From Legionella beliardensis (GTDB lineage: Bacteria; Pseudomonadota; Gammaproteobacteria; Legionellales; Legionellaceae), in the NCBI RefSeq assembly GCF_900452395.1, contig NZ_UGNV01000001.1, positions 1,203,501-1,267,500 of the forward strand: a DNA stretch of 64,000 nt, given 5' to 3'. This document shows positions 28,059-37,314 of this stretch, in pieces (position 1 is the stretch's first letter; each line of letters opens with the position of its first letter). The notes below the pieces were generated by a model. The model searched no databases. It was not told the origin of the DNA and was given only the letters and a program-made list of their open reading frames with translations. The translations under genes were made by a program, and so were the position numbers.

Positions 28059-28526
28059 TTAAAATCCGCCTGGATTCCAATGGATTTCATCAAAGAACAA
28101 ATTAATGTGTTCCATACTGCCTGTCAGGATAGATTTTTTACTCAAAATGTTTAATTGATAGGTGACGGTACCCTTTTCAATGTAATGAGGGTTAGAGATT
28201 ATAGCAATAAAATTTTGCGGCTTACCTGATGTTGCAATCATCGCGATAGCGGCATTTGGTGGTACAGCAGAAAAATTATTTTTTAAATTTTTATCACTCC
28301 ATAATTCAATAAATTGAGTTAAAGGCAATGTACCGGCTTGTCTTTTAGGTCTGTCGGTAAAATAGCCCACATAAGCAGGCACATCACGTAGGGTTAAGCT
28401 GTAATTCTTGTCTTTGTTTTTAATGAGTTCACCTTGGGTGGCACTTTGCAAAAATAACAAACCGCTATTAAGTGCTAACGCCATGCTACTGGTTAGAAAC
28501 AATAAAATGCCTAGAAGTTTTTTCAT
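28059..28526 (-). CDS. Small exported hypothetical protein
   Basis: This 155-residue protein starts with GAGGA upstream and a signal peptide (KKLLGILLFLTSSMALA). The mature part contains LTLRDVPAYVGYFTDRPKRQ and PPNAAIAMIA. This looks like a small beta-sandwich family found in many proteobacteria but not functionally known to me. It follows the membrane-protein gene by 17 bases on the same strand, so they are likely co-transcribed. Confidence 0.65.
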   Translation of the reverse strand: MKKLLGILLFLTSSMALALNSGLLFLQSATQGELIKNKDKNYSLTLRDVPAYVGYFTDRPKRQAGTLPLTQFIELWSDKNLKNNFSAVPPNAAIAMIATSGKPQNFIAIISNPHYIEKGTVTYQLNILSKKSILTGSMEHINLFFDEIHWNPGGF

Positions 28527-28543
28527 TTTTTTTCCTCTTTGTT

Positions 28544-29827
28544 TTAGATATTGTGGATAAAATTATTTTCATTTTGCACAGAGCCAGCTTGCTTCTTAGG
28601 CGAGGGAAAGGTACCTATGCTTTTTAGAGTGGTTACAGGAGAAGGAATTGCACGTGTATTAGATGTAGTAGCATTTAGCGCAGAAATATCTATTACGGTT
28701 GCATTATCAATTACCTCTTCAACGCGTGGGCTATCAACATCAGGTAGTTTGGTTGTAGTTGTTTGACTATCATTGTCATTGCCGCCCAGTAAATCGTTAA
28801 TGTCTTCAAATTTAAAGATTCGTGGTTGAGGAATTACATCATCGTCATCGCTATGCAAATCATTATTTTCCGTATCAGCAGGATAAATCGATTCAATATC
28901 AGTATTAATGCTAAAAGCTGCGCTTTCTTGCGGCGTTTCAGGGTAAAGAAATGAATACACTGAAAGGGTTGTTAATAAAAGTAAGAATGCGCCACTAACA
29001 CCAACTGTCGTAAAAAAGAAAGGCTCGCTGATTTCATCATTATTTTCAGCCGCATAAATGTCATTGGGGAAATGAAATAGCGTAGCTGCTAAGGACGGAT
29101 TTTCAGCTAAGAGATTAACAATAAGTAAAAGAACTCGACTTATCTTTGGGTGGGTTTCTTTTAATAAAGAGCTTAGTAAAGCCAAGGTGCCTGAAGCTAA
29201 AATAACCGCAGTAGGCGTAAAGGATTCTGGATCAACAAAAGCTTGTTGCTCTAGCATGCCCAAATACCCGCCAGGCGCATTCAGGCCAAATGCTAAATGA
29301 GCAGCATGCCGCATGAAGCTGCGATCAATTAATTTATTTTGTTTATGAATATAGGCGAGTCTACTTGCCATGATAGCAGGTATGGCAGCGGTTGATGGTG
29401 CTATAAATTTATTGTAATAACCGTCAGTTTTGACAAGCTCTACGCCACTAATATAAGCACCTAAAGTATTTATCATATTCCAGGCAAAACCAAAATCAGC
29501 AAAGAAACCACCAGCACCTTGAGCTGCAAAAAAAGTTCCTGAGTTAAGCGCTTTAAGAAATTTATTATCTGGATAACGTTTAGCTAGTTTGGCGACCGCT
29601 TCATTGGAGAGGCTAATAGTGGCGCCAAAACCAATCGGTGCAATTAACCAAAGTCCTTTATCCCACGTGATAGCAATGCGACTAAACGTTGCTGCATAAG
29701 AACTTGCTCCACGCAAAAAGCTATTAATCCCTGAAGCCGTTGCGATAATAAATTGACAAGATTCTCCCTGATTCTTTTCTTTGTCTTTCAGTAAAAGTGC
29801 TTTTGTTTCTTGAACACCAGTAGCCAT
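28544..29827 (-). CDS. Multi-pass membrane protein with long acidic/Ser-Thr tail
   Basis: This 427-residue protein has no cleavable signal. Hydrophobic segments lie at about 55-75, 98-125, 140-155, 210-225, 236-248 and 275-295. A cytosolic tail (about 300-427) follows, rich in Asp, Ser and Thr (HSDDDDV, DSQTTTTKLPDVDSP). GGAG precedes the ATG. I do not recognise the family. The acidic disordered tail and restricted look suggest a Legionellales-specific protein, possibly an effector acting in host membranes. It is upstream of the small exported protein with a 17-base gap. Confidence 0.55.
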   Translation of the reverse strand: MATGVQETKALLLKDKEKNQGESCQFIIATASGINSFLRGASSYAATFSRIAITWDKGLWLIAPIGFGATISLSNEAVAKLAKRYPDNKFLKALNSGTFFAAQGAGGFFADFGFAWNMINTLGAYISGVELVKTDGYYNKFIAPSTAAIPAIMASRLAYIHKQNKLIDRSFMRHAAHLAFGLNAPGGYLGMLEQQAFVDPESFTPTAVILASGTLALLSSLLKETHPKISRVLLLIVNLLAENPSLAATLFHFPNDIYAAENNDEISEPFFFTTVGVSGAFLLLLTTLSVYSFLYPETPQESAAFSINTDIESIYPADTENNDLHSDDDDVIPQPRIFKFEDINDLLGGNDNDSQTTTTKLPDVDSPRVEEVIDNATVIDISALNATTSNTRAIPSPVTTLKSIGTFPSPKKQAGSVQNENNFIHNI

Positions 29828-30315
29828 AACAACTCCAAACAGCCAACCACTTGCATAACTTAGGCACTTTACGTCAGCACTACTAACACGGCTGTTTAAT
29901 CAGCATCCATGAAATTTAAACGTGGGTGATTTTAGACTGGTTTTATCTTGGAAATAAAGAAGCTAAATTAAGCTAGGGTTTTTATTAATATTAATTTTAA
30001 TACAACAGTCAGCTATTCTAGCGAACAAAAAGTAATTAATCAATTATTAATCAGTTAGAAATATTTGAATACTTTGAATATTTATTTTAATCATAAAGAT
30101 CAAAACATAGATATATTGTTCCACCTATTAATAATTGAATATAATTTATATTAACTAAAGGTTTTGTTTTGGTTTTTTTAAGGTTATAAGGATAGAAAAT
30201 GCTCACTTTAGTATTGAACATCATATACGTAGATACTGTCTTTAAGAGCAAGCAAATTTCATTAACAGGTTTTTTGTTTTTTAAGACAGCATCTACTTGC
30301 TTTATCTATCCAGTT
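29828..30315. other. Intergenic gap, no gene seen
   Basis: About 490 bases upstream of the membrane-protein gene are A+T rich and carry stops in all frames. I see no convincing gene or strong hairpin. Its promoter must lie here. Confidence 0.5.
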
Positions 30316-30460
30316 CGAAATACCTTGGCGTGTCTACGGTATCCATAGCCTTAGTGCCACTTCATTGGATACCACAGACACGCTGCGGTATTTCGCTTGT
30401 AATTTATTTTATACTAAGTAAATGTAGCCTGGGAGTAGGCCCCAAGGGCCGTATCCTAAG
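30316..30460. repeat. Composite of family B pair and family A half-element
   Basis: CGAAATACCTTGG...GGTATCC (30316-30344) and its inverted partner GGATACC...GGTATTTCG (30367-30395) are family B copies. They are followed by AGTAAATGTAGCCTGGG (from 30418), the start of family A. The same order and joining sequence recur at 52352-52503, so the two families move or amplify together. Confidence 0.7.
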
Positions 30461-30488
30461 TTTTACTCATGTTACTGTTATTTGCTGA

Positions 30489-31091
30489 TTAGCAGTCAAC
30501 GCAATAGACTTGCCCAGTTTGAGCGCCCTCTATGCTTTTTGCAAATGCTTTTGCTACCTTTGCTGCTGGAACTGGGATAAAGCCTCGGAAAAATTCGCCA
30601 TAGCTATCACCTGATTCTTCTAATACGGTAGGGCTTACAGCATTAATACGTAGTCCTCTAGGTAATTCAATCGCTGCTGCTTTGACAAAACTATCTACTG
30701 CCCCATTTACCAATGACGCTGATACACCACATCTAATTGGATCACGATTTAAAATGCCACTTGTTAAAGTAAATGAGCCGCCATCGGTAAGATACTTGAT
30801 GCCGCTAGTTACTAAATTGATTTGGCCCATTAGTTTGTTAGTTAAACCTAAAGCCCATTTTTCAGGCGTAAAATCTTCTAGAGGGGCGAAATGAACGCTC
30901 CCTATCGTTGAAACGACAGCGTCAATTTTACCGACTTGTTGATACATCTCGTTAATTGATTCAAAATTGGTAATATCAACTCGAATGTCACTATTGCTTC
31001 TGGCAGCGGTAATGAGTTCATGATACTCATATAACTCATTAACGACTGCTTGTCCTAAGGTTCCTGTAGCTCCGACAATTAATATGCGCAT
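30489..31091 (-). CDS. Short-chain dehydrogenase/reductase (atypical SDR)
   Basis: I start at ATG 31091 because CAGGAAAAT lies directly upstream; the Met at 31106 would lie in that site. The product has 200 residues. It has the GATGTLG nucleotide loop, DAVVSTIG, and ELPRGLRINAVSPT. At the usual catalytic Tyr-x-x-x-Lys position it reads SASLVNGAV, so the classical Tyr and Lys appear absent, as in some small SDR-like families. It may bind NADP without standard dehydrogenase activity. It is a cytosolic, single gene. Confidence 0.8.
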   Translation of the reverse strand: MRILIVGATGTLGQAVVNELYEYHELITAARSNSDIRVDITNFESINEMYQQVGKIDAVVSTIGSVHFAPLEDFTPEKWALGLTNKLMGQINLVTSGIKYLTDGGSFTLTSGILNRDPIRCGVSASLVNGAVDSFVKAAAIELPRGLRINAVSPTVLEESGDSYGEFFRGFIPVPAAKVAKAFAKSIEGAQTGQVYCVDC

Positions 31092-31241
31092 ATTATTTTC
31101 CTGCATGCAAATATTCTATTGAATGGTATAAATTATTTAGGCCTACATTGCTTGAGTTAAGGCATTATGTCAAATAAAATTTGAGCACTAGCGATTGTTT
31201 GTGCTCAAATTTATTGTTATCAAATAGGGTAAATTAATATG

Positions 31242-32279
31242 TTAAGAGCCTGCGCCTAAACTACTATGATGCTGAGGCTGTTCTACAAGAATTTTCTCTA
31301 ATTCCTTTTTGAAATTTTGTAGCAGTCCAACTGGGCTAGTAAATAGAGTATCTTGCAGCCAATCATCAACTGTTTTATTACTAATAGGATGTTTTATTAA
31401 CATATCAACTAATGAGATTAAATATTTTGCTGTGTCTGTATCTGATGAAGCAATGGATTGGTCAAAAAATAATCTTATTTGTTGTTTAAAGTCCTTAAAG
31501 ATACCAAGACGCAATAATCTTTTTTCTTCTGTTGGCCTATGCTTGATTTGTACTGCTAACTGATTAAGTTCGCGCCGCATTTTATCTTCTGATAAAAAAG
31601 AATCGCGTGAAATCATACTAGATGGAGGAAATTCAGCTCCTTTAAGATTAAAAGTAGCCTTATTAAAATTAGCTCCAGCCAATTTGGAAAAATTAAATGA
31701 ACTTAAGTCTGCGCCTTGTAAGTTGATATAGTCGTGATTTTTAATAGCTTTAAATTGGTTTTCTACTTTTTCTCTGTAATATTTTTTTGCATCAACGCCT
31801 GTTGCATGAATTTCATTTAATTTAATTAAGCTATTCATCAATTTTAAATTTTCTAAGAGATTGGGATTTAGTTCCTTTTCTAACTGTGAGATGGCGCGCT
31901 GTAATCTCTCAGAATCTATTTTATAAATGTTATCCGTTGTTAAACTAATGCAAACAATTTCAGATGCTGTAAGTGTGTTTCCCTTCTCAAACTTCGTAAG
32001 CAAGTTTTTATATTGTTCTGTTTGAGTGTAGTAATTTAAGAAGAGCATTGCATTAAAAGAAGGCAGTTCACCTACGATAGCAACAACATTCTTAGGACTT
32101 GTAAGCAAGCTATTGATGACATTTTTATGTGTTTTAGAAAGCTCACGGACAGTGGCTAAAGTCTCAAAAGGAAGAAAATGTAATATTGTTTTAAAAATTT
32201 CCTCAGGTAAGTCTTTTAATTCTATTTTTCTATTTTGGCTAGATTCTTGGGGATTCGGTGACTCGCTACGGCCTTTCAT
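31242..32279 (-). CDS. F-box candidate effector with pentapeptide-like segment
   Basis: This 345-residue protein has no signal peptide. Residues about 22-60 (LKDLPEEIFKTILHFLPFETL...LSKTHKNVI) match the F-box, which recruits host SKP1 and a Cullin ubiquitin ligase. Bacterial F-box proteins are almost all injected effectors. About 185-216 (INLQGADLSSFNFSKLAG-ANFNKATF) follows the A(D/N)LxX pentapeptide pattern and may form a small solenoid. The rest is helical. The C-terminus EQPQHHSSLGAGS is short and polar. The F-box is visible; the partner and substrate are unknown. Confidence 0.75.
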   Translation of the reverse strand: MKGRSESPNPQESSQNRKIELKDLPEEIFKTILHFLPFETLATVRELSKTHKNVINSLLTSPKNVVAIVGELPSFNAMLFLNYYTQTEQYKNLLTKFEKGNTLTASEIVCISLTTDNIYKIDSERLQRAISQLEKELNPNLLENLKLMNSLIKLNEIHATGVDAKKYYREKVENQFKAIKNHDYINLQGADLSSFNFSKLAGANFNKATFNLKGAEFPPSSMISRDSFLSEDKMRRELNQLAVQIKHRPTEEKRLLRLGIFKDFKQQIRLFFDQSIASSDTDTAKYLISLVDMLIKHPISNKTVDDWLQDTLFTSPVGLLQNFKKELEKILVEQPQHHSSLGAGS

Positions 32280-32983
32280 ACATAAATTCTTTCGCTTTAA
32301 TAAGATTTACATATTATATATAAATTGAACATATTGATCAATATTTTAATATATAGGTTAAGACATTTCATTAACTTAAATTTGAATGGGCGGGTAAGTG
32401 TCAAATTGTACTGAGTATTAGGAAGAATTAAAGGTTAGGGCACGCTAGGCGGTTTGCTTTTCTTTCTTGTTGTTGCGCAGTAAGCCAAGCTAGAAGAGTT
32501 AAGTCGTTGCGAATCTTTACGAAGTCAAAGGTTTAGCAAGCAAGTCAAGTGAGTCGATCAAAACCCGGACTGGATTGCTTCGATTCGCTCGCAAAGACTT
32601 GCAAATGGATTAAATCAACTGGCAGTTTTTAAACAAAAAGGCAAATATAAATTTTTAACGACGCGATCATTAATAAGTATTTCTGCATTTTTAAAATACT
32701 AAAAAAAAGGATAGTTACTAAAAGTAACTAATAACTATTGCAAATTACTTTCGGTTGTTTCATATTGTTTTTAATAAGGTAATTAAATTAAAAATTACAA
32801 AATTTGCTAGCTTCGATTTAGATCAAAGGCTACATATTTTGTTTCCTAATATTTAGCTAAATTCTTAATTAGCGGTAACAAATTGGAAGGCTAAAAAGTC
32901 AAGTAGGCTAAGAGGTTTCTAATTGTTGAATGTTGGTATTAATAGGCTTCAATCTATTAATTAAAGAGATAGGGAAATCATCC
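32280..32983. other. Intergenic gap with a diverged repeat
   Basis: About 700 bases between divergent genes show no gene. At 32512-32608 there is an imperfect inverted repeat (GTTGCGAATCTTTACGAAG against CTTCGATTCGCTCGCAAAG) of the kind often seen as dispersed repeats in these genomes. The rest is A+T rich. Confidence 0.45.
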
Positions 32984-35323
32984 ATGTTAAAATTTAAATA
33001 CGCTCGTCAGGTGATTTTGGCCACCTTATTTTCATTGATGACCTTCAACTTATATGCACTTGATATAAATCTTGCGTTAAATGCTCGTGCCTGGGCTAGT
33101 TCAGAAGGCATGCCAGCAAAAAATGCAGTTGATGGTGATGCAAGTACACGGTGGGGCTCAGCTGTGGGTGTTGATCCCTCATGGATTGCAGTTGATTTGG
33201 GTAAATCGTATACGCTTACCAGTGTGGTCATTGATTGGGAAGCAGCTAATGCCGAAATTTATGAAGTACAAGGTTCTAATGATGCAAATAATTGGACAAC
33301 CTTAGCAAAAAGAACAGACGGCGTATTTGGTAATCGCACGGATGTTATTTGTGTGTCAGGTACTTATCGTTATGTACGTGTTTATGGTACTAAGCGCAGC
33401 GCAGGAAATCAGTGGGGTTATTCTATTTGGGAATTAAAAGTATATGGTGGCACTGGCGGCTCAAATCCCCCTGATCCAGGTGACAATGATTTTATTCCTT
33501 TATATTCAAGTACCACGCCTCTTGAGCCAGAGACTGTAGTTAATACGCCTGTTGCTTTAATCACACGCTTTGCTGATCGTGTTCGCGATCGCCATGCTCG
33601 TGAAGATGAATTTCATGCCTACGAACATTATCTACCTTTTTATTGGGAATATCGTACTATCCAAGTAGAAATTGTCGACGAAGTAGCCAAAGGTGGGAAT
33701 AGAATCGTAGTGAATGTAAAATCATTATGGCCGCTTAGCACACCCGATTTTCGAGCCTTTTATCGAGGTATTAATACCGTTGCTGAATATTTTCATAATG
33801 CAAGACTGACACCAACAACCAGCGACAGATTAAATTATACAACAACAGTAAATTTTAACGCCAAAGAAGGTCGAAATATTAGAAATGGCGATCGCATGGA
33901 AATAGAAATTAGTCCATTTCTTAGTAATCCACCACGTGGCCGAACTAACTACTATGGGACTGCCTTTTTATACATAGTTGGTCAAGGTATTGTGCCTTGG
34001 GAAGCTCGCGGTGTGTTTGGTAATCCGAATACTGAGCGTGAAGATTCCTATCCTATTCCAGTAGATGCTTGGTTAGGTGGTAAAACAACAATTCACCATC
34101 AATACTCAGCAGAGCCTACCTCGCTCTTTAAACAGATGGCTACTAATACGTCTAATATTAATGGTCAGCCTTTTGTCCTAGGCCGTCGAGTTCATCATAC
34201 TAATATGCAGACTGGTGCTCATTCTGAGGCTGGTAATCCAGTTTTCACTGAGCTTGCAAATAAAATCGGTACTAATTACATTAATTCCTCTTGTATAGGT
34301 TGTCATCAGAATAACGGTCGTGCCCTGCCACCTGCCGTAGGTACCACGTTGACAAACTATATGGTTGTAGTGGCAGACGCTAATGGCAACCCACATCCCA
34401 AGGTAGGTTCTGTTCTACAGCCGCGCTCAACTGTTGGCGCTCCTGAAGGCAATGTGGTTATTCAAAGCTGGACTGAAAGTGGAGGATTACGTAAGCCAAA
34501 TTACCAATTTTCAGGTTTTTCACCAGCACCAGCACGCTTCTCAGCACGCATCACACCACAATTAGTGGGTATGGGATTACTGGAGGCTATTCCTGAGTCT
34601 GCTATCGTTGAATTAGCTAATGCCACAAACAAAGGTAATGGTGTTGCTGGCCGCATTAACATCGTGCCTGACTTAGAAACAGGTGTACCTCGTATGGGGC
34701 GTTTTGGTTGGAAAGCAGGTAAAGCGAGTGTTAGGCAGCAAATTGCATCAGCTTTACGTAATGATATGGGTGTCACAACATCATTAGCACCGGCACCAGA
34801 TTGTGGAGCCGAGCAAACTAACTGCGGTCCTGCAGGTGCGGTTTTAAGTGATCAATATCTTGATCAGTTGACCGATTACATTGTTCTCTTAGGTGTAAGA
34901 GCACAACGTGACTCAGAAAAACCGGTAGTTAAGCAAGGTAAAGAGCTCTTTAAGCAAATTGGTTGCGAAGCTTGCCATGTCTCAACATTTACTACATCGC
35001 CTTACCATCCTCATGCTGAGTTAAGAAACCAAGTTATTCACCCTTATACGGATTTATTAATACATGATATGGGTCCTGATTTAGCTGATAACTACGGCGA
35101 CTATAAGGCAACTGGATCAGAATGGCGGACAGCACCTCTATGGAATATTGGCCTGACAGCAGGTGTGAGTAATGGTGAAGCTTATCTACACGATGGTCGC
35201 GCCCGTACGTTGCATGAAGCAATTATGTGGCATGGTGGAGAAGGCTCAGCAAGTCGAACAGCATACAATAATCTTACGCCTGAACTACGTAATGCAGTGA
35301 TAACATTCTTAAAATCTCTCTAG
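32984..35323 (+). CDS. Exported di-haem cytochrome c oxidoreductase with N-terminal discoidin-like domain
   Basis: I start at ATG 32984 because a signal peptide follows (YARQVILATLFSLMTFNLYA); the upstream Met adds 18 residues. The product has 779 residues. About 28-160 is a discoidin/F5-8C-like (CBM32) domain: NAVDGDASTRWGS, WIAVDLG and VRVYGTK. The remainder holds two haem sites, C437IGCH and C661EACH. The C-terminal HDGRARTLHEAIMWHGGEG is typical of di-haem thiol-oxidoreductase-like proteins (DUF1111). It would act in the periplasm or at the surface. The fusion with a sugar-binding-type domain is unusual and suggests anchoring to a polymer. Confidence 0.8.
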   Translation: MLKFKYARQVILATLFSLMTFNLYALDINLALNARAWASSEGMPAKNAVDGDASTRWGSAVGVDPSWIAVDLGKSYTLTSVVIDWEAANAEIYEVQGSNDANNWTTLAKRTDGVFGNRTDVICVSGTYRYVRVYGTKRSAGNQWGYSIWELKVYGGTGGSNPPDPGDNDFIPLYSSTTPLEPETVVNTPVALITRFADRVRDRHAREDEFHAYEHYLPFYWEYRTIQVEIVDEVAKGGNRIVVNVKSLWPLSTPDFRAFYRGINTVAEYFHNARLTPTTSDRLNYTTTVNFNAKEGRNIRNGDRMEIEISPFLSNPPRGRTNYYGTAFLYIVGQGIVPWEARGVFGNPNTEREDSYPIPVDAWLGGKTTIHHQYSAEPTSLFKQMATNTSNINGQPFVLGRRVHHTNMQTGAHSEAGNPVFTELANKIGTNYINSSCIGCHQNNGRALPPAVGTTLTNYMVVVADANGNPHPKVGSVLQPRSTVGAPEGNVVIQSWTESGGLRKPNYQFSGFSPAPARFSARITPQLVGMGLLEAIPESAIVELANATNKGNGVAGRINIVPDLETGVPRMGRFGWKAGKASVRQQIASALRNDMGVTTSLAPAPDCGAEQTNCGPAGAVLSDQYLDQLTDYIVLLGVRAQRDSEKPVVKQGKELFKQIGCEACHVSTFTTSPYHPHAELRNQVIHPYTDLLIHDMGPDLADNYGDYKATGSEWRTAPLWNIGLTAGVSNGEAYLHDGRARTLHEAIMWHGGEGSASRTAYNNLTPELRNAVITFLKSL

Positions 35324-35337
35324 GTTTCTCCCTGACT

Positions 35338-35376
35338 AAAAGGTATGTTAGTTCATCTAACATACCTTTTTTATTT
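35338..35376 (+). terminator. Strong intrinsic terminator
   Basis: A 14-base perfect stem AAAAGGTATGTTAG/CTAACATACCTTTT with a TTCAT loop runs into TTTATTTATA, just after the di-haem protein stop. Confidence 0.85.
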
Positions 35377-35490
35377 ATAGATTCAATACTAGCCTATAAG
35401 TCATTTATCGATATCAATTTCAACCGTTTAAAGTTTTGCAAAATGCAAAGGATACCATTGTCAATTTGATTAATTAATTATTCTGTTATA

Positions 35491-35522
35491 AACGCATCGA
35501 ATATATTAAATTCTGATGCGTT
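35491..35522. terminator. Weak hairpin after the His-rich protein gene
   Basis: AACGCATC and GATGCGTT form an eight-base stem with a 16-base loop, downstream of the minus-strand gene at 35552. It lacks a T-tract. Confidence 0.35.
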
Positions 35523-35551
35523 TAATCCATTATTTATGCCAATCTTACGTA

Positions 35552-36061
35552 TTACCTATGACTGTGATAATTTGAACCAGAATGAGTTTCAACCTGTGGG
35601 ATACCATTACCATGTCCATGGTGATGATGACCAGAATAAGCATTAGGATGGTTATGATGGTGACCTACATAGGGCGCAGGGGCTACTCCATTAGTGTATA
35701 CAGCGCGGGGACGGCCATAAAAAGTAGGTTGATAACTAGGCGTAGTGGCATAGGCAGTTGCGTAGGGCCTGTAACCGGGATTTCTGCATGAATTGCCAAA
35801 GAGAAAAGGGAGGAGGCACACACCACCTATAGTTAGCATCACTGCAGCAATGGGCAGAATAGGTAGGAAAAGGGGCGCTGCGGCAGGGGCTACAGCTGCA
35901 GCTGCCATTAAGGTTGTAGAGGCAGCAAGGGCCGTGCTTTTTGCACTAAATGCTAATAAAGCAACAGTTGAAGCGACTGCCACGCCAGTTAATGCAGCCA
36001 TGCATTTTAACATAAAATGATGATTTTTTCTTGGTAATTCCGTTGTTCGTACTTCTTTCAT
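35552..36061 (-). CDS. Small membrane protein with His-rich C-terminal tail
   Basis: This 169-residue protein has AGGAAG before its ATG. Two hydrophobic segments (about 17-45 and 58-88) are Ala/Leu rich. The C-terminal half is Tyr/Pro rich, and its last 40 residues contain 12 His in clusters (GHHHNH, GHHHHGHG, THSGSNYHSH). His tails of this kind bind nickel, zinc or copper, so metal handling is a reasonable inference. No family is known to me. Confidence 0.6.
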   Translation of the reverse strand: MKEVRTTELPRKNHHFMLKCMAALTGVAVASTVALLAFSAKSTALAASTTLMAAAAVAPAAAPLFLPILPIAAVMLTIGGVCLLPFLFGNSCRNPGYRPYATAYATTPSYQPTFYGRPRAVYTNGVAPAPYVGHHHNHPNAYSGHHHHGHGNGIPQVETHSGSNYHSHR

Positions 36062-36188
36062 TATTAACTTCCTATTTTCATTTTAATCCTATAGCATCTT
36101 CTGTTTCTTAAAGCGCAGAGTCAACTATTTTTTTACATTAATGTTAAGAAAAGTAAAATAATAGTTAAGAACGATTAATATAGTAAGT

Positions 36189-37190
36189 TCAATTTGCAGG
36201 CGATTCGAATAGCTCGTTATTGACTCTTAACGATTTCTTCATTTGTTCTGTGGCTTTAACTAATTGTTTAGCAATATTCACTTCCATAGCTGAGTGGCCC
36301 GCAGCCTGTGCGAAAACTAATTTAGATCCTGGCCAGGCTTTATGCAATTCATAAGCTGTGAGAGGGCGAGTTATGATGTCATAGCGACCCTGTACAATGA
36401 TTAAAGGCAAGTGATTAATTTTATCTATATTATTTAAAATTTGATTTTCTTTTAAGAAAAATTGATTAACACTGTAATGAATAAATGTTCTTGCAACGCC
36501 TAAAATTAGTTTATCATTCGTCAAAAGGTTGTCTAGCTGGGCTTTATTTGTTTTGAGAAAAGAACAGCTTAAATCATATTTCATAAAGGCCCGAGCGGCC
36601 GGTAGGGCAATATCAGCCTTAGGATGCATAACCAAATCATGATAGGCTGCTTTTAAATCGTTTTGATTAGCAGGCATAATAAAATCATTAAACTCTTGCC
36701 AACTATCTGGAAAGATGTCTTTCATGCCGTACCATAATTGTTTATCTTCTTGTGCCCTTGCTAAAAAAATCCCTCTTAAAATAAAACCAATGACTTTATT
36801 AGGATGAGCTTGTCCGTAAGTTAAAGCCAACGTACTGCCCCAAGAGCCACCAAACACCAGCCATTTTTTAATATCAAGATGCTCTCTTAATTTTTCCAGG
36901 TCAGCAATTAACGCCTGCGTATTATTTTCCTTCATTTCAGCAAAAGGAGTAGAGCGTTTTGTAGCGCGTTGATCAAGTAAAATAACGTGCCAAAACGTCT
37001 GATCAAAGAAGCGCATTTCATTATCATTGCATCCGGCACCCGGCCCGCCATGTAACACAATCACAGGTATGCCTTGCGGATTACCATATTGGGCATACCA
37101 AACTTGATGCAGTGAACTGACTCTTAGGTAACCTTCATTAAAAGGTTTAGAGGAGGGAAAAAGGTAAGCAGGTTGATTCTTTTTAGACAT
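36189..37190 (-). CDS. Prolyl aminopeptidase-like alpha/beta hydrolase (S33)
   Basis: This 333-residue enzyme has the family layout: LHGGPGAGCND oxyanion loop, nucleophile Ser in GGSWGS, Asp in GRYDIITRP and His in AGHSAME. It would release N-terminal proline from peptides in the cytosol. One oddity: the conserved DQRGxGxSTP strand-turn reads DQRATKRSTP, so the two glycines are replaced, which may alter activity. The start lacks a clear ribosome binding site. The length is normal for the family. Confidence 0.85.
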   Translation of the reverse strand: MSKKNQPAYLFPSSKPFNEGYLRVSSLHQVWYAQYGNPQGIPVIVLHGGPGAGCNDNEMRFFDQTFWHVILLDQRATKRSTPFAEMKENNTQALIADLEKLREHLDIKKWLVFGGSWGSTLALTYGQAHPNKVIGFILRGIFLARAQEDKQLWYGMKDIFPDSWQEFNDFIMPANQNDLKAAYHDLVMHPKADIALPAARAFMKYDLSCSFLKTNKAQLDNLLTNDKLILGVARTFIHYSVNQFFLKENQILNNIDKINHLPLIIVQGRYDIITRPLTAYELHKAWPGSKLVFAQAAGHSAMEVNIAKQLVKATEQMKKSLRVNNELFESPAN

Positions 37191-37314
37191 AATTAGGGAG
37201 AATATTTTAATGAAAGTGTTAGTGAAAGAATAACGAAAAGCAGGAATTTTTTCATCTAATTTACCTAGCTAGGCGTGATTAGTCAGGTTTGTGGTGTATA
37301 ATAGTGTTTTTTAA

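Noticed and set aside
35582-36020. Two plus-strand frames opposite the His-rich protein
   Set aside because: They are antisense to a gene with a strong ribosome site and membrane segments.
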